Below are positions 37,331-47,955 of a stretch of DNA of 64,000 nucleotides, one piece after another (within the stretch, counting starts at the first letter, position 1; each line of letters starts with the position of its first letter). Both the position numbers and the translations under genes were made by a program. A model generated the notes under the pieces. The model had not been told where the DNA came from. It searched no databases and was given only the letters and a program-made list of their open reading frames with translations. The stretch is from Craterostigma plantagineum (taxonomy: Eukaryota; Streptophyta; Magnoliopsida; Lamiales; Linderniaceae): the NCBI GenBank assembly GCA_027422505.1, contig JAPQWV010000644.1, positions 1 through 64,000 of the forward strand, written 5' to 3'.

Positions 37331-38328
37331 GACAAGCCATAAAACCTCACCTAGGGTAGGCCTTCGGTTAATCAAGGAGTTTTTTTCCAATACAAGTCAT
37401 AAAACTAAGTTGCGAGCGAAAAAAATATAAACAAAATTTAACGGCGTCGTGTGCTGCGATACACGCCATCCTTTTTTAAGCTTAGATCGAAAGCTTAAAG
37501 CAAAAGCAACACTTAAGCTTGAGAGAAGAAAATCGTTGTACGTTGGACAAATTAATTGACAATTAAGGTGGTGTGTTTTCTTAGTGTTGGTCCCACGTTT
37601 TCCATTCTTGCATCATTCGAGAGCACAAAAGGCACGTAAATAGTTACGGCTCTTAGGAGAGTATATAATATCACGTGAAGCATATAACGGTGAGGCCCTT
37701 TTTTTTCTTGCATGAGAAATGCTTCTCTGTGGTTATGACATCGCCACAGAATGATTATACTATGTTCAAATATATTTTCATGGTGACACGGATCATTGAA
37801 GAGCAACGCAAATTGAGAAATTAAAGCTAATTTGCTAAATATAGATATAAAGAGACAAGTACTACGAATTAGCTAATTATTACATGATGCCAAGACCCGT
37901 TTTTCCAATATTTTCTTCACTCTTATTTTTTATGCAAAGCCATATATGTGGGCAAATACATCCACGTAAGAATGAGCTGTAAAAGAATTTACATAGCAAA
38001 GGTGTTAATCTCATGCAAGGGCACGTGAGAAGCTCTCTTGGGCTAACCATACGAAATGTTTTTTATCGTACGCCACCTAACTAATGATTCCACTTGTCAT
38101 GCAATAGAGATGAGTTTTATGACAATGCTCCTTCTTCCTCTTCGCTATATATAACGTAATAGACTTTCATCACTCAGCTGCAATCTCCCTTATTATATGT
38201 AATAAACACACACACACGTCTCTAAGGTTTCTCCCAGAAACCCTTCTTTGGAGAATTTTCAGTTATTCTATACTCTCTGTGTGTGGGGTGTGTGTATCTC
38301 CTTTCTCCTACACATAATACATTATAAC

Positions 38329-39838
38329 ATGGCTATATTCAACACACATCAACCTTGGGCATTTACGTTTGGTATCTTAGGTACAATTATCGCATCAATT
38401 TCATTTATGTATTCTTACCTGCAAATTATAACTTCAAAATCGGCAGAAACTAGTTACTAGTTAGATATGGCATGTCTTGTCTAGGTTGGAGGTAGAATAT
38501 GATGATCACTTGCGTGATTCACCTTCCTCATTATAATAATAACAATAAAAACCATTTATGTATGTAATGTAATAGGTGTATTATTTTCGAATTTAATGTT
38601 TTTATTAATTTCTTCCCCCAGGCAACATTATATCGATCCTTGTGTACCTTGCGCCGTTGCCGACATTCTTGAGGATCTACAAGGAAAGTCAACGATGGGA
38701 TTTGACTCTCTTCCCTACGTAGTTGCCCTTTTCTCAGCTATGCTATGGATGTACTACGCTGTCCTAAAGACAAACGCCATTCTGTTGATCTCCATTAACT
38801 CCATAGGATGCTTCATAGAGACCATCTACATCTTCCTCTTCATCTTTTATGCGTCGAGAAAAGCTCGGTAATAACTGAGCCCTATATAAATTTGGTTTAT
38901 GAGTCGTCGTATATCTCAGCTCATTTTTTCTGAAGATTTAATTGCTCTTTTTTTTTTCCCATGTTATTAACTGCAGATTCATGCTGTGAAGCTAGTGGGT
39001 CTTATGAACGTTGGGCTTTTGTCTCTGATCTTTCTTGTCACTTTCTTCGTCTTCAAAGAAGGCGAAATTCGTGTCCAAGTCGTGGGTTGGATTTGCGTGG
39101 CTGTTTCTATCTGCGTCTTCGCGGCGCCTTTGAGCGTTTTGGTAAGGAAAAAAAACACACAGAAATACACACACTATGCGTATGCCATAATTAGAGACCA
39201 ATGGTTTAAGAATGTAATGAAAACAAAACCCTTTTTCTTGATTCAGCTTCAAGTTGTCCGTACGCGCAGCAATGAGTTCTTGCCTTTCCCTTTGTCGTTC
39301 TTCTTGACGCTGAGCGCAGTTATGTGGTTCGCTTATGGAGTTCTTGAGAGAGATTTGTGCGTCGCGGTATGTATGTGTATGTATATATATAGTCGATTTA
39401 ATCAGCTTAATTTGTGATTGTTAATCCACTGTTCTGTTTATTTCCAGCTTCCCAACGTGTTTAGGGTTTGTGCTGGGGATAATACAGATGGTGCTGTTCG
39501 TAGCCTTCAGGAGAACGCCGGCGGCGGCTGAGATTATCGCCGGCGAGGAGAAGGGGATCGCCGCCGTGGGACAGCAGATGGTGAGCATAATGGTGGTTGG
39601 GACGCCTGAAGTCTACCCCATCGTTGATTCTGAGGAGAATTGCAGAGGCGGCGGCCGAGATTGCAAAGAAGGGGAGGAAGAAAAGGTGGATGATGGCGGC
39701 GACGACGGCGGCGGCGGCGAGGTTCGCGTTGGTGAGTTTCCGCCTGAGACTCGTGCGAGGCCGCGCGCTGATGAACTGAGCCATGTCGCCGTGCCGCCGC
39801 CGCCTTCTGTAATACTCGTCGCTTGTGCGGCGGCTTGA
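38329..39838 (+). CDS. SWEET sugar transporter (MtN3/saliva family)
   Basis: Plasma- or vacuolar-membrane sugar uniporter with 7 transmembrane helices (two MtN3 triple-helix bundles and a linker). Exons: 38329-38380 ([18 protein letters not shown]), 38622-38867 ([56 protein letters not shown]), 38977-39141 ([20 protein letters not shown]), 39247-39366 ([31 protein letters not shown]) and 39448-39838 ([19 protein letters not shown]). The two conserved PxxPT and PLP motifs are recognisable. The usual intron after APLPTF is absent. Single-base indels at about 38690 (A run), 38977 and 39461 break the frame. The C-terminal tail beyond AFRRTP is Gly/Asp/Glu-rich and unlike usual tails, so its frame may be wrong. 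The sequence fits clade III (sucrose-type) best, but this is only an impression. Confidence 0.85.
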
Positions 39839-40468
39839 TAAAAATCGGTTCCTAAAAGTTTTATTTAATTATTTTTGTTTTTCTGTTGTCCTTACTGCTT
39901 GGGTTGCGAAACTTCTATATTTCCTTTTTCGAATTGGACTAAATGAATGAGTTTTTCATATTTACACTGCGAGAGCAAAAACTAACCGCAAAAACTCGAG
40001 AAACAAAATTTATTTGGAAAAAAAAAATGTAGCTTCTTCTTTTGTTTGTAGGGAAATTTACAGAAAAAAATGCCTCATTATGTACAAGTGCCTCGTTATG
40101 TAAAAAGTTGCAAGCCAGTACCCTGTAAGTATTCTTTTATATGTAGGTAATTTAACATAAATTTTTTGCACATTGGTACCCGTTTCGCCGCAAGGTGCGT
40201 CATATAACACATTTAGTTACCATAAATTGCCTTTAAATATAATTATTAAATGTATCACTCATTTAGGCATTCAAACGCGTAAATGCGTTTACTGGATTAT
40301 AGAGAAAGTGCAAAATCCATTTTGTGATTGATTTCGGATTCGATTGGAGTTATTTTATGATATTTTTTAGGTTTTTCAGTACGATTGAAGATGGTCTTAC
40401 ACAGAATACATGCTTTTATATAGTTTTAGTCCCTGAAGTTGCTACGATCAAGGATGTTCAAGTATAGG

Positions 40469-42224
40469 TGACACGTTCGAATACTAGCAAGTGTACTAGG
40501 TCGTGCAAGTAGTATAAATGGACAAGTCCAAGTATCGATCCACGAGGACAGCTCGATTAATTTAAGATATTATTCTGAAATTTAATTTAGACTAAAACGA
40601 GTTTTTATATTTTGTGGATTAATAAAAGAAAATAAAATGCAAATAAAAAAAATAACATAAATAAAAAGATAGAAAATGGATAAATTTGACGAGGGATGTG
40701 ATCAAGGCACGTGCTCGCACAAAATATTCCTACGTATTCATGCGATCGTTTTATCTAAAAATATAAATCTAGTTAAGGTAGAAATTCCTAAAATAATCGC
40801 TACCCGTTTGTCCCGCAATAGCGATCCTATGCGAAAATGAACCAATCAACTATATTTCTATATGACTGTAGTTACTCCGCACGCATTCGGCTTTATGAAT
40901 TTCCCCGACTTTAGACGCTTTCGGCGCCTGAAATCTCGGAAACCACACGGACGAAACCGAATTCCATCTCTGGTCGGTTTTACGTCGTGGTACACATTAT
41001 CTATTGTTCTAACTGGTCTAATCACTTTGTCCGTCTCATAAACCAATCAAGTATCGTGCATATGTTGATCAGACATACGCAAGCGTTAATCACAGATAAC
41101 GAACACGTAACTTAAATCATATAATTAAATAAAATACCAATAGCACTAACACGCAATAATAGTTCGGCCTAACACGCCCTTAAGAACTCAAAGCATATTA
41201 ATACACGTAAACAACAATGAATCAAAAGGAGGCATCGCTGCAACGAGATATTAAAAGATAAAGTTAGAATTTGTCCCTCACAGTCCTTGGTCGTCTCTAT
41301 GTTCTCGGGTTTTGTAGGAAGCTTCCGTCGGAGGCTCGTCTCAGCTTTCTCTCTTGGCCTTCGTCTGCACAGCGGCTGCCTCGTTTCTGCTCCAGCTCCT
41401 TTCAGTCACGTAGCCTCGGTTTTGCAGCTCCCTCCATAATCTTTCCGCCGTAGCTGCGCCTGTTCTGTCACAACGAACGCAGCCCCCAAATCTGCCCCGA
41501 CTTTGCAGCAGCTCCTCGGGTTTTTCAGCACAGTAGCCGTCGAGCTCTCAGCCCTTCGTGTTCAGTTACAGCTTCCGTTCGAACTCCCTCACAGCCCTCT
41601 CTTGTTCTGCCGTGTGTGTTGAGTGCTCTGCCAGTTATTCGATTTGTGGCCTTGAGCGTGGCGTGAGCTTTGCGAAAAATAATGATAAGTTGTGTGTTTT
41701 TAGCTCCCCCCTCTTTTTTGCGTGTTTTGGGATCCTTTTAAAGAACCTACTTCAAACATGGTGAAGCCAAATTTCTCCATTGCGCGTGATCGAGCAGCCT
41801 TTCTCCTTTGACTTTCTATCATCGAATGTAACTAGAGCAACTGAGCCGATTGAAAAATTAAATGCCTTTAGGAATATATGCATGTGTGTGGGCTCCTTCT
41901 CTTTTCTTTACAACCGTCACTTATCTGCTCTTTGTATGCTTGTTTGTGTATTATAAAATATAGAGCAAACCAATTATTAGTTTGAAGCTTGACTCCTCAC
42001 GTCACTTTCAATGAGCAGATCCCTTGCAATATTTTTCTCAATATGCCGCACATAGATTGGCTAGTTTTAGGCGTGATCTTGCATGGTTTTAAGCTCTTTT
42101 CTCCAATATCTGTCTGAGTACAAAATATAAAAGTAGACAACCGATACTTGACAAAATTTGGATTAATAAAAACCAATAAGACATTTTAAAGGGATATGAA
42201 GTAACGTAAAATACTGACTTATCA
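40469..42224. mobile_element. LTR-type insertion (probable solo LTR) with 5-bp target duplication
   Basis: The inserted 1,756 bp start with TGACACGTTC and end with GACTTATCA, bounded by ATAGG on both sides (40464-40468 and 42225-42229). TG...CA ends with a 5-bp duplication are the mark of LTR retrotransposons. No gag or pol sequence is present, so this is a solo LTR or a non-autonomous element. Its first about 100 bases (GCAAGTGTACTAGGTCGTGC...) resemble a widespread plant repeat start. Copies 2 and 3 of the surrounding block keep the empty site. Confidence 0.8.
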
Positions 42225-42898
42225 ATAGGGAAATATTTCCTCCGAAAAAAAAAGGATAGGGAAATATAAATCGTGTACTTTTTTCTTTATATTTGAAAAG
42301 AGTAATACAAATAGTGTAAGTTTGTCTCAAATATAAATCGTGTACTTTTCATATTGACCCAAAAAACACACACACACACACACATTCTCACAGATGGAAA
42401 TGAAAATCGGGCAATAGGGTTTCTGCAATAAATTTCGCAGCTCTCAAGTCCACCGTCTCTACAAATACAGCGCTGATTTCTAGTTTGTTGCCATTCGCTG
42501 CGTCGCTGTTTTCTGCTGAATTCTGTTCCTCAATAGTATTCTGGGAAAAATTTGGTGCGATTTACAAATTTCCAATTTTTTTTCATTTTGCTGACGGAGG
42601 GTTTCGTTTTCTCCTTTTTTGTGTTTATGATTGTTCAATATTTTTTTTTTCGAGTTTAACTGTTGAATGTTCTCGGTGATGTTGTTTGGCGTTTTGGCGC
42701 TGGTTTTATTTAGTTGCTCGAAAGTGAGGAATCCCTAATTTTTGAGTCAAAAAAATGAAGTTTTTGGGGAAGTCGTTTACTTAAGGTTTTGATTCCCCAA
42801 ATTTGATTGAAAGTGAGATTGAAGATTGAGAATGAGTTTGTAGTTATGAGTTTTGATGCTAGAAGATGCACTTGTGGGTTTTTTCCGCTGGTAATCCG

Positions 42899-42990
42899 TG
42901 GCGTACTAGCTTTTGCATTTCTCAAGGGCAAAAGTTAGAGGCCGTGGCGTACTAGCTTTTGCATTTCTCAAGGGCAAAAGTTAGAGGCCG
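42899..42990. repeat. 46-bp internal tandem duplication inside each 1.77-kb block
   Basis: GTGGCGTACTAGC...GTTAGAGGCC occurs twice head to tail with a 46-bp period here, and again at about 44667-44758 and 46431-46522. Its presence in all three blocks shows it predates the triplication. Each unit also carries the inverted words CTTTTGC and GCAAAAG. Confidence 0.9.
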
Positions 42991-43404
42991 ATGACCCTTT
43001 TGCGAATAAATTTTGTCCGTATCTTGTCTTTGTTTGTGTTCGGTGGCCAATTGGTCTTTGCTGCATCTTACCTTGTCAATGTTTTGATCTTTGAGTTTCG
43101 TGCAACTGCAGGTTAGCTTGTCAACATTGTAGAGCATTCTTTCGGAGTGCGTGGTTGGTTGCTTGATTGGCGTAAGTTCTCTGCCTTCGATATCAATGTT
43201 GTAGTAGCTGACTGAGAAATTATGGAGTTCTAATATAAATTCTTGTCATTAACAATACCACCTGCATTCGTCGTTATGCTTTTTACTTTCTTGTTTTATC
43301 GTTTGCCCTTATTTGCTAGTTTTTTGTTAAATTATATATATCAGTAGTGCTTGTTTGATATGTATTTAATGTGTCGTAGCCCATCGAATGGGCAGCAACT
43401 GGCA

Positions 43405-45170
43405 TTGTTTTTCTGTTGTGCTTACTGCTTGGGTTGCGAAACGTCTATATTTCCTTTTTCGAATTGGACTAAATGAATGAGTTTTTCATATTTACACTGC
43501 GAGAGCAAAAACTAACCGCAAAAACTCGAGAAACAAAATTTATTTACAAAAAAAATGTAGCTTCTTCTATTGTTTGTAGGGAAATTTACAGAAAAAAAAT
43601 GCCTCATTATGTAAAAAGTGCCTCGTTATGTAAAAAGTTGCAAGCCAGTACCCTGTAAGTATTCTTTTATATGTAGGTAATTTTAACATAAATTTTTTGC
43701 ACATTGGTACCCGTTTCGCCGCAAGGTGCGTCATATAACACATTTAGTTACCATAAATTGCCTTTAAATATAATTATTAAATGTATCACTCATTTAGGCA
43801 TTCAAACGCGTAAATGCGTTTACTGGATTATAGAGAAAGTGCAAAATCCATTTTGTGATTGATTTCGGATTCGATTGGAGTTATTTTATGATATTTTTTA
43901 GGTTTTTCAGTACGATTGAAGATGGTCTTACACAGAATACAATGCTTTTATATAGTTTTAGTCCCTGAAGTTGCTACGATCAAGGATGTTCAAGTATAGG
44001 GAAATATTTCCTCCGAAAAAAAAAAGGATAGGGAAATATAAATCGTGTACTTTTTTCTTTATATTTGAAAAGAGTAATTCAAATAGTGTAAGTTTGTCTC
44101 AAATATAAATCGTGTACTTTTCATATTGACCCAAAAAACACACACACACATTCTCACAGATGGAAATGAAAATCGGGCAATAGGGTTTCTGCAATAAATT
44201 TCGCAGCTCTCAAGTCCACCGTCTCTACAAATACAAGCGCTGATTTCTAGTTTGTTGCCATTCGCTGCGTCGCTGTTTTCTGCTGAATTGTGTTCCTCAA
44301 TAGTATTCTGGGAAAAATTTGGTGCGATTTACAAATTTCCATTTTTTTTTTCATTTTGCTGACGGAGGGTTTCGTTTTCTCCTTTTTTGTGTTTATGATT
44401 GTTCAATATTTTTTTTCGAGTTTAACTGTTGAATGTTCTCGGTGATGTTGTTTGGCGTTTTGGCGCTGGTTTTATTTAGTTGCTCGAAAGTGAGGAATCC
44501 CTAATTTTTGAGTCAAAAAAATGAAGTTTTTGGGGAAGTCGTTTACTTAAGGTTTTGATTCCCCAAATTTGATTGAAAGTGAGATTGAAGATTGAGAATG
44601 AGTTTGTAGTTATGAGTTTTGATGCTAGAAGATGCACTTGTGGGTTTTTTCCGCTGGTAATCCGTGTCGTACTAGCTTTTGCATTTCTCAAGGGCAAAAG
44701 TTAGAGGCCGTGGCGTACTAGCTTTTGCATTTCTCAAGGGCAAAAGTTAGAGGCCGATGACCCTTTTGCGAATAAATTTTGTCCGTATCTTGTCTTTGTT
44801 TGTGTTCGGTGGCCAATTGGTCTTTGCTGCATCTTACCTTGTCAATGTTTTGATCTTTGAGTTTCGTTCAACTGCAGGTTAGCTTGTCAACATTGTAGAG
44901 CATTCTTTCGGAGTGCGTGGTTGGTTGCTTGATTGGCGTAAGTTCTCTGCCTTCGATATCAATGTTGTAGTAGCTGACTGAGAAATTATGGAGTTCTAAT
45001 ATACATCCTTGTCATTAACAATACCACCTGCATTCGTCGTTATGCTTTTTACTTTCTTGTTTTATCGTTTGCCCTTATTTGCTAGTTTTTTGTTAAATTA
45101 TATATATCAGTAGTGCTTGTTTGATATGTATTTAATGTGTCGTAGCCCATCGAATGGGCAGCAACTGGCA
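43405..45170. repeat. Tandem 1.77-kb block, copy 2
   Basis: 1,766 bp, starting at TTGTTTTT. It matches copies 1 and 3 nearly base for base, with differences mostly in A/T run lengths and CA repeats. It lacks the LTR insertion (the site reads AAGTATAGGGAAATA at about 43993). Repeated short minus-strand frames here are by-products of the duplication. Confidence 0.95.
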
Positions 45171-46943
45171 TTGTTTTTCTGTTGTGCTTACTGCTTGGGT
45201 TGCGAAACGTCTATATTTCCTTTTTCGAATTGGACTAAATGAATGAGTTTTTCATATTTACACTGCGAGAGCAAAAACTAACCGCAAAAACTCGAGAAAC
45301 AAAATTTATTTACAAAAAAAAATGTAGCTTCTTCTTTTGTTTGTAGGGAAATTTACAGAAAAAAATGCCTCATTATGTAAAAAGTGCCTCGTTATGTAAA
45401 AAGTTGCAAGCCAGTACCCTGTAAGTATTCTTTTATATGTAGGTAATTTTAACATAAATTTTTTGCACATTGGTACCCGTTTCGCCGCAAGGTGCGTCAT
45501 ATAACACATTTAGTTACCATAAATTGCCTTTAAATATAATTATTAAATGTATCACTCATTTAGGCATTCAAACGCGTAAATGCGTTTACTGGATTATAGA
45601 GAAAGTGCAAAATCCATTTTGTGATTGATTTCGGATTCGATTGGAGTTATTTTATGATATTTTAGGTTTTTCAGTACGATTGAAGATGGTCTTACACAGA
45701 ATACAATGCTTTTATATAGTTTTAGTCCCTGAAGTTGCTACGATCAAGGATGTTCAAGTATAGAGAAATATTTCCTCCGAAAAAAAAAAAAGGATAGGGA
45801 AATATAAATCGTGTACTTTTTTCTTTATATTTGAAAAGAGTAATACAAATAGTGTAAGTTTGTCTCAGATATAAATCGTGTACTTTTCATATTGACCCAA
45901 AAAACACACACACACACATTCTCACAGATGGAAATGAAAATCGGGCAATAGGGTTTCTGCAATAAATTTCGCAGCTCTCAAGTCCACCGTCTCTACAAAT
46001 ACAGCGCTGATTTCTAGTTTGTTGCCATTCGCTGCGTCGCTGTTTTCTGCTGAATTGTGTTCCTCAATAGTATTCTGGGAAAAATTTGGTGCGATTTACA
46101 AATTTCCATTTTTTTTTCATTTTGCCGACGGAGGGTTTCGTTTTCTCCTTTTTTGTGTTTATGATTGTTCAATATTTTTTTTCGAGTTTAACTGTTGAAT
46201 GTTCTCGGTGATGTTGTTTGGCGTTTTGGCGCTGGTTTTATTTAGTTGCTCGAAAGTGAGGAATCCCTAATTTTTGAGTCAAAAAAATGAAGTTTTTGGG
46301 GAAGTCGTTTACTTAAGGTTTTGATTCCCCAAATTTGATTGAAAGTGAGATTGAAGATTGAGAATGAGTTTGTAGTTATGAGTTTTGATGCTAGAAGATG
46401 CACTTGTGGGTTTTTTCCGCTGGTAATCCGTGGCGTACTAGCTTTTGCATTTCTCAAGGGCAAAAGTTAGAGGCCGTGGCGTACTAGCTTTTGCATTTCT
46501 CAAGGGCAAAAGTTAGAGGCCGATGACCCTTTTGCGAATAAATTTTGTCCGTATCTTGTCTTTGTTTGTGTTCGGTGGCCAATTGGTCTTTGCTGCATCT
46601 TACCTTGTCAATGTTTTGATCTTTGAGTTTCGTGCAACTGCAGGTTAGCTTGTCAACATTGTAGAGCATTCTTTCGGAGTGCGTGGTTGGTTGCTTGATT
46701 GGCGTAAGTTCTCTGCCTTCGATATCAATGTTGTAGTAGCTGACTGAGAAATTATGGAGTTCTAATATAAATCCTTGTCATTAACAATACCACCTGCATT
46801 CGTCGTTATGCTTTTTACTTTCTTGTTTTATCGTTTGCCCTTATTTGCTAGTTTTTTGTTAAATTATATATATCAGTAGTGCTTGTTTGATATGTATTTA
46901 ATGTGTCGTAGCCATCGAATGGGCAGCAACTGGCATTGTTTTT
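45171..46943. repeat. Tandem 1.77-kb block, copy 3
   Basis: 1,765 bp plus the closing TTGTTTTT. This copy ends 1 kb before the SPT16 start codon, so its leader-like segment may be the functional first exon and promoter of SPT16. The empty insertion site is at about 45757-45770. Confidence 0.95.
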
Positions 46944-47955
46944 GATATCCTTCCATTTTTTCTACAAGACGACCAAATGTGCATAAGCTGCAGTGGTTTT
47001 GGTTTCCTTTTATTTTGTCCACAATTTTGATTATGTTGATTTGATTTAGCCTATCATGTTTATAGTTTATTCCGTTTAATTATATGTTATTGCTATTTGT
47101 TTTGCTTGTGGAGTTGATTAGATAGCATCTCTCTTATGAAAGCTTAACATTTATCAGTACTTGTGTTCATTACATTTAACTACCTTCTTTAGTTAAAACT
47201 TAAGGTCATTGTCTACTATGTCTTTTTCTAGCTGCATTTTTGTTTCATATTATTCACCTCCTTTTGCGCTGGACTTGTTTGGGTCTGTAAATCTTGAAAT
47301 CATCATATACATGGTTTGATCCACAATCCAGTATAATACATCAGATTTTTGCAGATCCTTGTGCAAGTGTTGAATGGCAGTGTAAATGTCCAATTTAAGT
47401 GTGAGACATGGATATTTTCGACTTTTTAACCTGAAAAGATATTTTTAGGTACTGAACAGGAAGAAATTTTCAAATGGGTAATTTAAGGAAGAAATAATTC
47501 GAGGGTTATTTAAGAGGAATTTGAAAACTCAAAAGGTATAGATAATGAATTAACCCTTGAAATATTTACACCGTAATCTACTATTGATATGTTTTTAGAT
47601 TAATCATATCGAGCTGCAAAAAGGGGGGAAAATAGGAAGCCCTAACGAAGCGCCGCAGCTCTCCCAAAAACAAAACTAACAGCGATTTCAGAAATTTCTT
47701 CAGCAAAGGGATTAAAATTGACGTAATAATCCCGTCTCCCCTGGTTTTGATTTCCTTTTGTTTTGTCCGCAATTTAGATTATGCTGATTTGATTTAGCCC
47801 GTCATGTTTTAAGTTTATTCCCTAATTATTGGTTATTGCTATTTTTTTTTGCTTATGGAGCTGATTAGATAGCATCTCCTTACTAATGCTTAACATTTAT
47901 CTGTACTTGTGTTCATTATTCATCAGATTTTTGCAGATCCTTGTGCAAGTGTTGA
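46944..47955 (+). promoter_or_regulatory. SPT16 upstream region and 5' UTR intron end
   Basis: The acceptor TTTTTGCAG (about 47927-47936) followed by a short leader ATCCTTGTGCAAGTGTTGA and ATG at 47956 looks like a 5' UTR intron end, as is common for plant SPT16. The leader first exon probably lies in the tandem block(s) upstream. Between the duplicated leaders, 47384-47743 holds AT-rich sequence with no gene. Confidence 0.55.
46985..47383 (+). repeat. Truncated upstream copy of the SPT16 leader and start
   Basis: This segment matches 47744-47963: GATTTGATTTAGCC, GATTAGATAGCATCTC, AGCTTAACATTTATC, and finally TTTTGCAGATCCTTGTGCAA followed by GTGTTGAATGGCAG. Compared with the downstream copy it has about 160 extra bases. 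After ATGGCAG the sequence diverges and reads a stop at once. It is therefore a non-coding, older partial duplication of the SPT16 5' end. Confidence 0.85.

Larger units (their letters stand above)
35905..38328. other. Intergenic region between DUF1664 and SWEET genes
   Basis: Divergent promoters of both genes. It contains a Stowaway-type MITE (36616-36848) and a SINE-like head (37115-37330), listed separately. The SWEET promoter end has CTATATATAA at about 38144-38153, a plausible TATA box. No further gene seen. Confidence 0.5.
39875..43404. repeat. Tandem 1.77-kb block, copy 1 (interrupted)
   Basis: The first of three near-identical blocks. It begins 37 bases after the SWEET stop at TTGTTTTT and is split by an LTR-type insertion (40469-42224). 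Without the insertion and its duplicated 5 bases it is about 1,769 bp. The block holds AT-rich sequence and a leader-like segment (ATCGGGCAATAGGGTTTCTG, 42406-42425, then CAGCTCTCAAGTCCACCGTC, 42439-42458) and no credible protein-coding frame. Confidence 0.93.

Noticed and set aside
42710..46669. The same 73- and 61-codon minus-strand ORFs found three times in the tandem blocks
   Set aside because: They recur only because the DNA is duplicated at near identity. There is no family resemblance and no codon-level conservation can be judged.
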